This document shows positions 8,274-17,051 of a stretch of 55,580 nt of DNA, piece by piece (position 1 is the first letter of the stretch; every line of letters starts with the position of its first letter). The stretch is taken from assembly GCA_031547885.1 (NCBI GenBank), contig JAVBRO010000004.1, positions 1 through 55,580 on the forward strand, written 5' to 3'. Made by a program: the position numbers and the translations under genes. A model generated the notes under the pieces. The model did not search any database, had not been told where the DNA came from, and was given only the letters and a program-made list of their open reading frames with translations. This DNA is from UBA940 sp031547885. Its GTDB lineage: Bacteria > Bacteroidota > Bacteroidia > Bacteroidales > Rikenellaceae.

Positions 8274-8648
8274 ATGGTAAAGAATTACAAAGGAAGACAC
8301 GCGCTGCGGGTGCTGATATTCGCAGCGTTTTTCGCGGCGGCCGCTGCAGTAATAATGCTGCTTTGGAACGCCATTATTCCGGCGCTTATCGGCTGGGGAG
8401 CACTCACTTACTGGAAGGCGGCCGGGCTGCTGCTCCTGTGCAGACTGCTCTTCAGCGGCTTCGGCCGGATGGGATTCGGCCATCACCCGATGGCGCGGCA
8501 CGCCAGACAGCACATGGGACGCATGGCGGAGATGCGCGAAAAAATGAACGGAATGTCGCGCGACGAAAGGCGCGAATACATACGCAGCCGCATGGAAGAG
8601 TTCCGCGGCGGGCCCTGCTGCGAACCGAAAACAGAAAACGCGGAATAG
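8274..8648 (+). CDS. Small membrane protein, possible sigma-factor partner
   Basis: A 124-residue protein with two hydrophobic segments (about residues 12-37 and 46-61). The stretch LTYWKAAGLLLLCRLLFSGF resembles small membrane proteins that I recall next to ECF sigma factors in Bacteroidetes. A cytosolic His/Met/Arg-rich tail (GFGHHPMARHARQHMGRMAEMREKM) could bind metal. It ends seven bases before the sigma factor gene. A role as regulator or sensor for that factor is inferred from position only. Confidence 0.65.
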   Translation: MVKNYKGRHALRVLIFAAFFAAAAAVIMLLWNAIIPALIGWGALTYWKAAGLLLLCRLLFSGFGRMGFGHHPMARHARQHMGRMAEMREKMNGMSRDERREYIRSRMEEFRGGPCCEPKTENAE

Positions 8649-8655
8649 ACGATAG

Positions 8656-9243
8656 ATGGCGCGTAAGAAAGCTGAGCAGGAAACAGCCCTGACGGTCCGG
8701 CCTGATGTTGCGGAGATATACCGCACGCATGAGGCCGGACTGAGGGGTTTTGTCTCCCGCCGGGTTGCGATAAAAGAGGATGTCGAGGATATTCTTCAGA
8801 ACGTCTTCTTCTCGCTTTCGCGCGTCGATATCAACGAAAACCCCATAGAGTATGTAACTTCGTGGCTCTACTCGGTCGCACGCAACCAGATCACCGACCG
8901 CTGGCGCAAACACACCACCGAGCCGATGCCTACCCTGAAAGGCAGGGGTGACGACGATGATTTCATAGCGGATATATCGGAACTTCTGGCGGGCGGGAGC
9001 GGCGATCCCGAGACTGATTTCGTTCGTTCGGCTATGTGGAGCGAACTCGAGGCCGCACTTGCGGAACTTCCGTCCGAACAGCGCAGCGTGTTCGAAATGA
9101 CGGAGCTGGAAGGCTTCTCGTTCAAGGAGATATCGGAATCTACGGGAGTTTCCGTGAATACGCTCCTGTCGCGGAAACGCTACGCGGTGCTCCACCTGCG
9201 CGAGCGGCTGGAAGACATCTACCGCGAGATCCTGACGGCATAG
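8656..9243 (+). CDS. ECF-type RNA polymerase sigma factor
   Basis: A 195-residue protein with a sigma region 2 (HEAGLRGFVSRRVAIKEDVEDILQNVFFSLSR, then YVTSWLYSVARNQITDRWRK). After an acidic linker comes a region 4 with AALAELPSEQRSVFEMTELEGFSFKEISESTGVSVNTLLSRKRYAVLHLR. Regions 1 and 3 are absent, as in ECF factors. The acidic linker (GRGDDDDFIADISELLAGG) is longer than usual. It is the last gene of a three-gene unit with the membrane protein upstream as candidate partner. No classical anti-sigma gene is adjacent. Confidence 0.88.
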   Translation: MARKKAEQETALTVRPDVAEIYRTHEAGLRGFVSRRVAIKEDVEDILQNVFFSLSRVDINENPIEYVTSWLYSVARNQITDRWRKHTTEPMPTLKGRGDDDDFIADISELLAGGSGDPETDFVRSAMWSELEAALAELPSEQRSVFEMTELEGFSFKEISESTGVSVNTLLSRKRYAVLHLRERLEDIYREILTA

Positions 9244-9368
9244 AATAAGCCGTCTCAAAAGTTCAAAGACAAGGCTTGCAAAGCTGCAAAAACCAGAGTT
9301 TACTGATGGTAAATGAGGATTTGAGCAGCGAGCATAACGCCGTATTTGAATTTTTGAGACGGCTTATT
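9244..9368. mobile_element. MITE-like element with 24-bp terminal inverted repeats
   Basis: The outer 24 bases at each end (9244-9267 and 9345-9368) are complementary at 23 of 24 positions and begin AATAAGCCGTCTCAAAA. The element is 125 bp, carries no gene, and starts directly after the sigma-factor stop in the gap between convergent genes. It has the form of a non-autonomous transposable element, though it may also act as a terminator hairpin. Confidence 0.65.
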
Positions 9369-9387
9369 TCGTTATTGGCCGCGGCGG

Positions 9388-12300
9388 TTACTCTTCTTTC
9401 GTCGCCTCGGCATTGTTGCGTCGGGCCGCAGTTGTATTCAACAGGCCCTCCCGTATGTTCTGCCGCATCTCCATCTCTTGGGTCTGTACTTCGGGCGAAC
9501 GTTTCGGGCGGTAAAAATCCGGATAATCGCTTTTCGACAATCCGAATTTGAATTTGTCGGGATTTCCCTTTACCCTGACCGCCACTCTGAACGGGATCGG
9601 ACTCTGCACCAGCGAAATATTGTAGTTGAAGCTCATATCCAGATTGTGCGTCCCGCTTATGACGGCCTTATACCGGTCGACCGAAAAGAGGAACGGATAA
9701 ACCGTTATCTGGTCGCGAAAAACCGTGAAGTCGGCCGCAAGGCTGTCCACGCGAATAACTCCCTCATCTTTGTATTTCATGAATTTAGCCACCTGCTTAA
9801 ACATCGCTTCGTCCCTGAGCACAAGGTCGGTAGCGCCGATGGAACACGCCGCGCGCAGGGTCGACATCTTGAAGCGGTAGGTCGAGTCCATATAACCGTT
9901 GGCGTTGAGATGGAACTCGGCGTTCCCCTCGAAAGAGCGCAGCATGGGCATTATGGAGTCGAGGTCGGGTATCAGGTCGAGCGCCTCGGCAATGTTTATT
10001 TCGGTAAGGTGGAGCAGCACGGAAGCGTACAGATGATTCCTGCGCGGCGTCCGGTAGCGCAGCGTGATCTCGCCGTTGGTAGCGGGCGACGAGAAGCTCA
10101 GCTCCGGCGTCATGTATACCTCTCCGTTACGGATAACGATATCCCCGTGGATCCTGGAGAATTCCTTGATATTGCTGATATCCTCGCCGTACCACAGGGC
10201 CCTGTCTATCTTTGTGTGCAGTGTGAGGTCTATCCCTTCAGGCACCATCCATGGTCCCGAAAACTCGTCCGCAGGAACATCGCTCGGAGTGCTCTCGTCT
10301 TCCGTACCTATGCCGTTGGTAAGAGCCAGCAGTTGCGAAATGTCTGTCACGGGCGAATTGAAATTGATCTCGCCTATCAGCACGGAATCCCCGCGGAAGT
10401 ACGGAAGAACGTTATCGAAAGACCCGTCGAGCGAGAAGTCCGACTGGTCGAGCTTTATGCGCGCCTTGCGGAGATTGAGTTTCACAGGCGTAAAGTCCGC
10501 CGACAGTTCGGGAAGTTCGACCGGATAGTTCAACTGCGGGATGTTTATGACCGCTCCCGACGCAAAAACAGTTCCGCGCGGCGTAAGCATCTGCCATATA
10601 TCATCCTTGGATTCGTCGTACATGACTGTAGCGTCGATGTGCAGTTTCCCCATAACAGCATCCATATCTTCCATTCCGGCCTCGATCCTGCCGCTGTTAT
10701 AGAGCACTTTGATGCGCGGAACCGTCGAACCGCGGCGTCCGGGCTCCATGGAAAGTTTTCCCGAAGGCGACACGACAGCCAGATTCATATCGTCCATCCG
10801 GCCCGTAATACCGCCGAATGTGAAATCGCACAGGACTGCCGGAATAGCCAGCGTGTCCAGCACGTTGGAAGTTTCGAGCGCAAGTTTCATTCCCTCGACT
10901 GCAACTTTGGTGTCATCGGACATCGAGGCATCGAGCCTGTCGGCCGCGAGCGAAACCGCAACGAATGAGGTCTGCCTTGTCAAAGGCTTGGCGTTGGGCA
11001 GCGCGAAATCGAGTTTCACGGACGGCGACGCAACGGCAATAGTATCATAAACGGCATCGAGCCCCGTCAGCAGCAGCGAACCCGAAAGTTTCATCTTCTC
11101 GATATCCATCTTCTCGAGCTGCGACATGCGCACATCGGCTTTTACCCGTCCCGAAGCCTTTCCGGCGGCGGTCAGTTTGAGGTCGGCAGGAATAAACGGC
11201 TTTACGTCGGCCAGGTCGCCGTTCAGGTCGGCCGTGACATTGGCGTGCGGATCGGAGAAGAGGCGGTCGAGCGTACCGTATGCACGAAGCGACGACTTGG
11301 GAGTCCTCGCCCGCAGTTCGTTGACTTTGGCATACGTAACCGCGTCGGTAAGGTCGGTATGGACGTCGAGGTCGGCATATACCCCCGTCAGCGGATAAGG
11401 CAGCATCGACGGATATGCGACGCGACCATCGGCCAGCACCAGGTTCATGTCGATCATCGGCATAGAATCATCGCCGTAAACACCCACTACCGTGCCTGCG
11501 GAAGAGATATTCCCTTCGACATCTATACCCTCGAGGTATGACTGGAATGAAGCAGGTATCAATGCGAGCACCGGCTCCAGCGCCCACGGCCCGAATTTAT
11601 ACTTCAGGTCCATATCGATGCCGCGCAGAGTGTCGTTGCGGACGCTCCCGTCGAGAGCCAATTCGAGTGCGTTGAGTTTAAGCACCCCGTTATGTATGGT
11701 GGCAGACTGTGCCTCGAGATCTACATCGGCCTTCGCGTCGAGCGAGACTGTCCCGCCGGTCAGGTATTCGTCGCCGGCATAGGCGAACGTTACGGCGGAT
11801 GTTCCCAGCGCAATATCCGCACTTCCCTTATCGCCGTTCAGAGAACCATTCAAAGTGAGCGAAAGTCCTTTGACCGCGGCGGTCATCATGGAATCTGCCC
11901 GGCCCATGCTGAACACGACGTCGCAGGGCTCCAGGCGTACATCGGCGGCTATGACGTCGTCTTTCATCGAACCTTTCACCGTTCCGGAAAGTCCTTTGAT
12001 CCCGGCGTCCATGAGCGACGATCGGTCGACATACCGCACGTCGATATTCTTCATCGTGACGTGGTCGGCGTCGATATATGTAATTGTAAATCCGCCCTCC
12101 TCCGTTTCGGGCTCTTCGGATGGGGCGAGGTCGAGTATGTCGTAATTGACGCGGCCGAGGCTGTCGGCAAAGAGGCAGACAGTACCGTTGCTCAGCACGA
12201 TATCGCTCAGTATCAGTTCGTCGCGTTTCAGGAATGCTTTCACGTCGACCACTGCATTGAGCCTGTCGAGCCTCAGCAGCGTGTCGCACGGTGCACCGTT

Positions 12301-12546
12301 GGTCGGGTTCACCAGCCGCACGCCGTCTACTTTAAGCCCGAGGCGCGGGAATGAGCTGAAAAAAGTCAGCTCCACGCGGTCGATCTCCGTCCGGCAGGTG
12401 GTGAATTTCGCCGCCTGTTTGCTGACTATCGGCGTCAGCCGGGCCGGGGTGAAGACAAGCCACAGCGCGATACATATCACGATGATGACAACCCCAAGCA
12501 GAGACCCCAGCGATATGAGGAATATCTTCCAGAATTTTTTCATCAA
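9388..12546 (-). CDS. AsmA-like giant envelope protein
   Basis: A 1052-residue protein with one N-terminal membrane anchor (about residues 5-33) and a long repetitive beta-rich periplasmic region. The start of that region, FTPARLTPIVSKQAAKFTTCRTEIDRVELTFFSSFPRLGLKVDGVRL, is the AsmA N-terminal domain pattern. The C-terminal part (FPFLFSVDRYKAVISGTHNLDMSFNYNISLVQSPIPFRVAVRVKGNP) matches the AsmA C-terminal domain. Family members are thought to be bridge-like lipid transport or outer-membrane assembly proteins between the two membranes. The tail is polar and acidic. It is followed by an inverted-repeat element separating it from the sigma factor. Confidence 0.85.
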   Translation of the reverse strand: MMKKFWKIFLISLGSLLGVVIIVICIALWLVFTPARLTPIVSKQAAKFTTCRTEIDRVELTFFSSFPRLGLKVDGVRLVNPTNGAPCDTLLRLDRLNAVVDVKAFLKRDELILSDIVLSNGTVCLFADSLGRVNYDILDLAPSEEPETEEGGFTITYIDADHVTMKNIDVRYVDRSSLMDAGIKGLSGTVKGSMKDDVIAADVRLEPCDVVFSMGRADSMMTAAVKGLSLTLNGSLNGDKGSADIALGTSAVTFAYAGDEYLTGGTVSLDAKADVDLEAQSATIHNGVLKLNALELALDGSVRNDTLRGIDMDLKYKFGPWALEPVLALIPASFQSYLEGIDVEGNISSAGTVVGVYGDDSMPMIDMNLVLADGRVAYPSMLPYPLTGVYADLDVHTDLTDAVTYAKVNELRARTPKSSLRAYGTLDRLFSDPHANVTADLNGDLADVKPFIPADLKLTAAGKASGRVKADVRMSQLEKMDIEKMKLSGSLLLTGLDAVYDTIAVASPSVKLDFALPNAKPLTRQTSFVAVSLAADRLDASMSDDTKVAVEGMKLALETSNVLDTLAIPAVLCDFTFGGITGRMDDMNLAVVSPSGKLSMEPGRRGSTVPRIKVLYNSGRIEAGMEDMDAVMGKLHIDATVMYDESKDDIWQMLTPRGTVFASGAVINIPQLNYPVELPELSADFTPVKLNLRKARIKLDQSDFSLDGSFDNVLPYFRGDSVLIGEINFNSPVTDISQLLALTNGIGTEDESTPSDVPADEFSGPWMVPEGIDLTLHTKIDRALWYGEDISNIKEFSRIHGDIVIRNGEVYMTPELSFSSPATNGEITLRYRTPRRNHLYASVLLHLTEINIAEALDLIPDLDSIMPMLRSFEGNAEFHLNANGYMDSTYRFKMSTLRAACSIGATDLVLRDEAMFKQVAKFMKYKDEGVIRVDSLAADFTVFRDQITVYPFLFSVDRYKAVISGTHNLDMSFNYNISLVQSPIPFRVAVRVKGNPDKFKFGLSKSDYPDFYRPKRSPEVQTQEMEMRQNIREGLLNTTAARRNNAEATKEE

Positions 12547-12576
12547 TACATTAAATTAAGCTGCCGGGGATCCAGG

Positions 12577-12975
12577 CTAATTGGATTTTGTCCAGGAGTA
12601 GGTCCTTCCGCCGCCGGAGTAGACGAAGGTCGTGGCAGTAAGTTCCGACACCTTGTAGGTGCTGTAAACGGGAACGCCCTCTTCTGTGTAGTCGTTGCGG
12701 GTCAGCGTTTCTCCGCTCAGCGTCCAGTTGAACGGCAGGGCGTCGGCCTCGGTCATATCGTCGTCGATATCCCACGACTTGCCGGTACCGTCGGATTTGT
12801 AAATGTCGTAAATCCTATGGGTGGTGCCGGAGATCGGATATTGCGCACAATACCATTTGCCGTTACCGCTGTAAAGGAACTCTTTGTTGAACTCTTTTTC
12901 GGTCGAACAGGCCGCAAACATAAAAAGCGTAATAGCCGAAACGGCGGCGTAAAGCACTGTTTTTTTCATATTCAA
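12577..12975 (-). CDS. Lipoprotein, lipocalin-like
   Basis: A 132-residue protein with a lipobox at Cys23 (MFAACS). The remainder is a single small beta domain (GNGKWYCAQYPISGTTHRIYDIYKSDGTGKSW) ending FVYSGGGRTYSWTKSN. The pattern resembles the lipocalin-like repeats common in Bacteroidales lipoproteins. An internal start two codons later is equally possible. It ends 30 bases before the AsmA-like gene and may be cotranscribed with it. The ligand is unknown. Confidence 0.7.
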   Translation of the reverse strand: MNMKKTVLYAAVSAITLFMFAACSTEKEFNKEFLYSGNGKWYCAQYPISGTTHRIYDIYKSDGTGKSWDIDDDMTEADALPFNWTLSGETLTRNDYTEEGVPVYSTYKVSELTATTFVYSGGGRTYSWTKSN

Positions 12976-13017
12976 TTGGTTTATCGTATTAATAACGCCT
13001 CATTTGCGGGGATAGTA

Positions 13018-13051
13018 CAAATTTAATGCAATATTTTGAATATGATACAAA
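13018..13051 (-). promoter_or_regulatory. Promoter of the lipocalin-like lipoprotein
   Basis: On the minus strand a TTTG (13051-13048) precedes TAAATTTG (13025-13018) by 22 bases. This is close to the Bacteroidetes -33/-7 arrangement and lies about 43 bases before the start codon. Confidence 0.55.
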
Positions 13052-13084
13052 TTACCTGAAATAAGAACGTTAAGACGAGGCTGT

Positions 13085-13954
13085 CTAAAAGACTACCGTT
13101 TTGTTTTTGTATGTGAGGATCTTGCGCTGCAGGTGCTTCTCGACCGCCTTGGACAGCACTATCTTTTCGAGATCCTGCCCCTTGCGGACCAGCCTGTCGA
13201 CCGTGTCCTTATGCGAAATCCGCGCGATATCCTGGCCGATGATAGGCCCTGCGTCGAGTTCGGCCGTCACGTAATGGCTCGTCGCGCCGATCAGCTTCAC
13301 TCCCCTTTCGTATGCCGCGTGGTAGGGTTTCGCCCCTACGAAAGCAGGCAGGAACGAGTGGTGGATATTTATTATGCGGTTGGGATAGGCCTCTATGATG
13401 TTTTCGGAGATTATCTGCATGTAGCGCGCCAGAACGAGGAAATCGACCCTGTTCTCTTTCAGAATATCGAGCGTGCGCAGGGCCTGTTCTTCGCGGTTCT
13501 CCTTCGTTACGGGCATGTACACATAGGGAATGCCGAAAATTTCAGCGACATGGCGCATATCCTCGTGGTTGCTGACGATGAGCGGCACTTCGGCTTTCCA
13601 TTCGCCCGCCGTGTAGCGCGCCATCAGGTCGTAGAGGCAGTGCGACATCTTCGAGACAAAAATGGCCATCCGCGGAGTGTAGTCCGAGAAATATATGCGG
13701 AAATACATCTCGAAACGGCGTCCGTGCAGGGTGTCGAAATATTCGCCGATCCTGTCGGCCGGGATGACGAAGTTTTCGATATCCCACTCGACGCGCATAA
13801 AGAAAACATTCTCCACGCGGTCGGTGTGCTGGTCCAGATAGATGATATTCCCGCCGTTGGCCGTGATGAATTCGGTGACGGCGGCGATGATGCCCGGCTG
13901 GTCGGGGCAATGTATCAGAAGGATCGCGGTCCTTCCGTGTTCGGTGTTCGACAT
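13085..13954 (-). CDS. purU: Formyltetrahydrofolate deformylase
   Basis: A 289-residue enzyme that hydrolyses 10-formyl-THF to formate and THF, balancing one-carbon pools. An N-terminal ACT domain (about 8-85: AILLIHCPDQPGIIAAVTEFI) is joined to a formyltransferase-fold domain. The catalytic Asn/His/Asp set lies in INIHHSFLPAFVGAKPYHAAYERG, GATSHYVTAELDAGPIIGQDI. Both domains are complete. The -7 element TAAATTTG lies at 13984-13977 on the same strand. Its last codons overlap a short sequence resembling the end of the MITE-like elements found elsewhere in the window. Confidence 0.95.
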   Translation of the reverse strand: MSNTEHGRTAILLIHCPDQPGIIAAVTEFITANGGNIIYLDQHTDRVENVFFMRVEWDIENFVIPADRIGEYFDTLHGRRFEMYFRIYFSDYTPRMAIFVSKMSHCLYDLMARYTAGEWKAEVPLIVSNHEDMRHVAEIFGIPYVYMPVTKENREEQALRTLDILKENRVDFLVLARYMQIISENIIEAYPNRIINIHHSFLPAFVGAKPYHAAYERGVKLIGATSHYVTAELDAGPIIGQDIARISHKDTVDRLVRKGQDLEKIVLSKAVEKHLQRKILTYKNKTVVF

Positions 13955-13976
13955 TTTTCTCTCTTTATTATCATTG

Positions 13977-13984
13977 CAAATTTA
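13977..13984 (-). promoter_or_regulatory. -7 promoter element of purU
   Basis: TAAATTTG on the minus strand matches TAnnTTTG and lies 23 bases before the purU start codon. Confidence 0.5.
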
Positions 13985-14118
13985 CGATTTTTTAAACAAA
14001 ACGTCGAAAAAAGAGAGTACAACCGGCACGACGGGGTGCATTATTTTGAAGGACGTATGGATTTGAACGAAAAATTCCGTAGCTTTACGTTCACTGCAAC
14101 CCCAAAAGCCACACATCG

Positions 14119-14832
14119 ATGAAGTATTTTTGGATCGTAATCATGGCGGTTCTCGCGGTTTCATGCTCCCCGCGCGTAGGCGTAAGCCTCTACAGGGAGA
14201 TGCCGCCTACCGACCCGTCGGCGCCGGTGCTGGTTTTCGGCATCGGGGATCCCCGGCCGCCGGGAGCGGAAGTCATAGGCACGGTATCGGTCGGCGATTC
14301 CGGTCTAACCATACAGTGCGACTTCCAGACGGTATTGGGAATAGCCAAAGACCGGACACGTAAGGCAGGAGGCAATGCGGTCGGAATTATCAGTCATAAA
14401 ACACCCTCGTTCGCGAGCACCTGCCACCGCATCGAGGCGGAAATGCTTTATGTGCCTGATACAGGTCCTGCAAATATCAGCACCCCAGAAGAGGCGATCG
14501 ACAGGGATTTGCTGCAGGAGGGGTGCGCCGTCATCCATTTTTACCGCTTCGGCGGTATTGGCACAGCCGTTTCGTATGACGTGAAGACGGAGAATGAAAT
14601 CGTTTGCAGGGTGGCTCCGAATTCGAGGCAGAGTTTCAAGGTAAAGGCCCTGGGAGAAACCACTTTCACCGCCGCCACCGAAGCCACTGCCTACCTTACC
14701 TTCGATGTACTCCCGGGATACCACTATTACGTCCAGTGCGGCCTTGAAATGGGGGCTTTTGTAGGACGCCCCACGATAGAACTTGTCGACGGGTATTACG
14801 GAAAACTTGAATTCGACAGCATAAAAGAATAA
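14119..14832 (+). CDS. Lipoprotein of unknown function
   Basis: A 237-residue lipoprotein with a short signal peptide and lipobox Cys16 (VLAVSCS). The middle (VIGTVSVGDSGLTIQCDFQTVLGIAKDRTRKAGGNAVGIISHKTP) resembles the YbjQ/DUF-type heavy-metal-binding-like fold seen in other Bacteroidetes lipoproteins, but I cannot name the family. The C-terminal half is beta-rich. It is followed after 24 bases by an outer-membrane protein gene and probably forms an operon with it. Confidence 0.65.
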   Translation: MKYFWIVIMAVLAVSCSPRVGVSLYREMPPTDPSAPVLVFGIGDPRPPGAEVIGTVSVGDSGLTIQCDFQTVLGIAKDRTRKAGGNAVGIISHKTPSFASTCHRIEAEMLYVPDTGPANISTPEEAIDRDLLQEGCAVIHFYRFGGIGTAVSYDVKTENEIVCRVAPNSRQSFKVKALGETTFTAATEATAYLTFDVLPGYHYYVQCGLEMGAFVGRPTIELVDGYYGKLEFDSIKE

Positions 14833-14856
14833 TAACCGACAAAACAGGAGCGAAGA

Positions 14857-15600
14857 GTGAAAAGATTATTATTACTGCTGGCCGTCGCGGCGGTATGCCA
14901 GACCGTCAGGGCCCAGGAACCGGTACTGCCCGATTTCAATCCGGAGATAGAGTCCGAAACCGCAGCGCCGGCAGAGTCCGAAACCGCAGCGCCGGCAGAG
15001 AGCGGAACCGCAGACGGGGGAGACGGAAGAATCGTGGTGTCGCGTTATGAAGGAACGACTCCGGTAAGGGCCGTCGCCGTACAGCAAATGTATCCCGTGA
15101 AAGACTGGCGCATCGCGCTGGATTTCGGATACTCTTACTATACGGTGTATGATCCTGACCTTCCTTCCGACATGCGCTCGGGTTTCTATTACGGGGCCGA
15201 TATCCAGTATTTCTGGTGGCGCTTCCTCGGGGCAGGGGTAAAATTCGTGGGAAACAGGTACGCCAGGTCCACGTGGGATGTTGCAGTCGATACCTATTAC
15301 GTGGGACCGGTGCTGTCGTCCAGGCTCTTTTCGAGGGCAGACCGCAATGCGTGGGTATTTTCCGTTTCGGCCGGCTATGTCGCATACCATGAGCGTTCGC
15401 GCTCTACCGGCATTTCGCTAAACCGCGGAGGGTTCAAAATGACTGCGGAAATAGGTTATGATATCAGGATCGCAGGCAGCGGAACTTTCCTGGGACTGAA
15501 AATCGCGGCCACCCAGGGCTACGTGCCCGTCACCTTTCAGGGCGTGAGCGAAACGATAGGCCTGCATGCGCTGGAATTAGGTGTCGGATTGAGGTTCTGA
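14857..15600 (+). CDS. Exported beta-rich protein, probable outer-membrane barrel
   Basis: A 247-residue protein read from a GTG start, chosen because it gives a complete signal peptide (KRLLLLLAVAAVCQTVRAQE) and has a GGAG-like ribosome site upstream. After cleavage comes a Glu/Ala/Pro linker encoded by a perfect 24-bp tandem duplication (14950-14997). About 150 residues of amphipathic beta strands with aromatic girdles follow (WRIALDFGYSYYTVYD, FSVSAGYVAYHE), ending ALELGVGLRF. The terminal aromatic Phe is typical of BAM-assembled barrels. Family not recognised. Confidence 0.65.
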   Translation: MKRLLLLLAVAAVCQTVRAQEPVLPDFNPEIESETAAPAESETAAPAESGTADGGDGRIVVSRYEGTTPVRAVAVQQMYPVKDWRIALDFGYSYYTVYDPDLPSDMRSGFYYGADIQYFWWRFLGAGVKFVGNRYARSTWDVAVDTYYVGPVLSSRLFSRADRNAWVFSVSAGYVAYHERSRSTGISLNRGGFKMTAEIGYDIRIAGSGTFLGLKIAATQGYVPVTFQGVSETIGLHALELGVGLRF

Positions 15601-15618
15601 CGCACATAGGCATAATAA

Positions 15619-15654
15619 AGAGGGCCGGCGGATAATGCGCCGACCCCTCTTTTG
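15619..15654. terminator. Bidirectional terminator between convergent genes
   Basis: AAGAGGG-CCGGCG pairs with CGCCG-A-CCCCTCTT, followed by TTTG on the plus strand. It serves the barrel gene on the left and creD on the right. Confidence 0.75.
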
Positions 15655-15667
15655 TTAATGCACCGCC

Positions 15668-16987
15668 TTATTTTTCGGTATTCTCAAGCTCTTCCGTCCT
15701 GTACCAGCTCACCTTGCGCGAAACGTACATTATCACGCCCAGTATCACGAACAGCCCCACGCTTCCGACCAGCAGGGTGTAGTTCTCCAGCTGCAGGATG
15801 AAATAGAGGTAGGCATACAGTCCGGCCAATATCCCCGAAAGCAGCATGGTCTCCTTTCGGTCTTTGAATATGGATGATGTATAGAGCGTAATTAGCCCGA
15901 CGGTCGCCGCCGCCGAAATGAGGTACGCCCAGCCGAAGCCGATGATCTCGGAGATCGAGAGCAGCAGCGTGTAGAATATCATCAGCGCAGCCGCCACAAG
16001 CAGGTACTGGATGGGATGGATGCGCTTGTAAGTCAGCACTTCGACGAAGAAGAACACCACGAACGTCAGCACCACGAACAGCAGTGCGTACTTCACGGCA
16101 CGGTCGTTCTGCTGGTACTCGTCGGCGCCGGTCACAAGCTGCACGCCGAAAGTCGTGTCGTAGTGGCTGTACCCGTCGTAATCCTCGTCCACCCACATGT
16201 CAGGAATACTGCGGTTGAAATTGAGGATACTCCAGCGCGCCACAAAGCCGCCGTCGGCGAGCTTGTATTCGGGGGTGAAGTTGCCGACGAAACTCGGATC
16301 GGGCCAGGCACCCGCTATTTCGACCGATGTGGTGCGGCCCACCGGGATAAAATGCATGCTCTCGCTCCCCTTCAGCTCCATGCGGCAGCTGAATTTATGA
16401 ACCTGACCGAAATCTTCGATCGCCGGACGGAACGCTATGCCGCTGCCGTGGCCTGCCGAATTATCCGTCGGGTACCGTTTCCCGTCGATCATCAGCACCA
16501 CCTCTTCCGAAAGTCCGCGCAGATCCGACAATTCGATGATTATCAATGCTTTCGACGGATCGGGCGTGCCCGTAGTCGCTTTTTCGAGGTCCAGCGGGGC
16601 GAATTCGCCGGAAATATCTATAACGCTCTTGTAGAGTATGGCCTTGAACATCCCGAGTTTGCGTTCCTCGGGTTCCAGCGAAACCTTTACGTCCAGTTTG
16701 TCGGGAGTGACGGAGAGGGTCTTCTGCACCTGCTCAACATTGCCTTTTTTATCTGTCACGGTATGGGTGTAAGGGATCGCCAGTATAGGTCCGTCGACAG
16801 TCTGTCTGTGGCTCCACTTGTTGCTGATGGTTGCCACGGCTTCGTCCTTGCGCTCTTCCCGCTCCGAGATCTTGCCCTGTATAATGAGCATCGGGATCAG
16901 CAGCAGGATTATCATACCGATAATGATAAGCCCCTTGATGGTTACTTCGCGGCCGAAATTCCGCGGCTTTTGCTGTTTTTGTTCCAT
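15668..16987 (-). CDS. creD: CreD-family inner-membrane protein
   Basis: A 439-residue membrane protein of the CreD family: an N-terminal TM helix (about 19-39), a periplasmic beta-rich domain of some 240 residues, then five to six TM helices at the C-terminus (YALLFVVLTFVVFFFVEVLTYKRIHPIQYLLVAAALMIFYTLLLS). KRIHPIQYLLVA is a conserved CreD signature. CreD is linked to envelope integrity and colicin or beta-lactam phenotypes in Gammaproteobacteria; its biochemical role is unknown. It follows a 97-residue membrane protein by 64 bases. The promoter region of that pair carries the same palindrome as the regulator operon upstream. Confidence 0.92.
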   Translation of the reverse strand: MEQKQQKPRNFGREVTIKGLIIIGMIILLLIPMLIIQGKISEREERKDEAVATISNKWSHRQTVDGPILAIPYTHTVTDKKGNVEQVQKTLSVTPDKLDVKVSLEPEERKLGMFKAILYKSVIDISGEFAPLDLEKATTGTPDPSKALIIIELSDLRGLSEEVVLMIDGKRYPTDNSAGHGSGIAFRPAIEDFGQVHKFSCRMELKGSESMHFIPVGRTTSVEIAGAWPDPSFVGNFTPEYKLADGGFVARWSILNFNRSIPDMWVDEDYDGYSHYDTTFGVQLVTGADEYQQNDRAVKYALLFVVLTFVVFFFVEVLTYKRIHPIQYLLVAAALMIFYTLLLSISEIIGFGWAYLISAAATVGLITLYTSSIFKDRKETMLLSGILAGLYAYLYFILQLENYTLLVGSVGLFVILGVIMYVSRKVSWYRTEELENTEK

Positions 16988-17051
16988 TGCAGTTTGTTTT
17001 TAGTTGGTTGTTTTATGATTATTTTAAAAGTATTTATGCACCTTAAAAGGT

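Noticed and set aside
9478..10968. A 496-codon plus-strand frame
   Set aside because: Antisense to the AsmA-like gene, without recognisable domains or a ribosome site.
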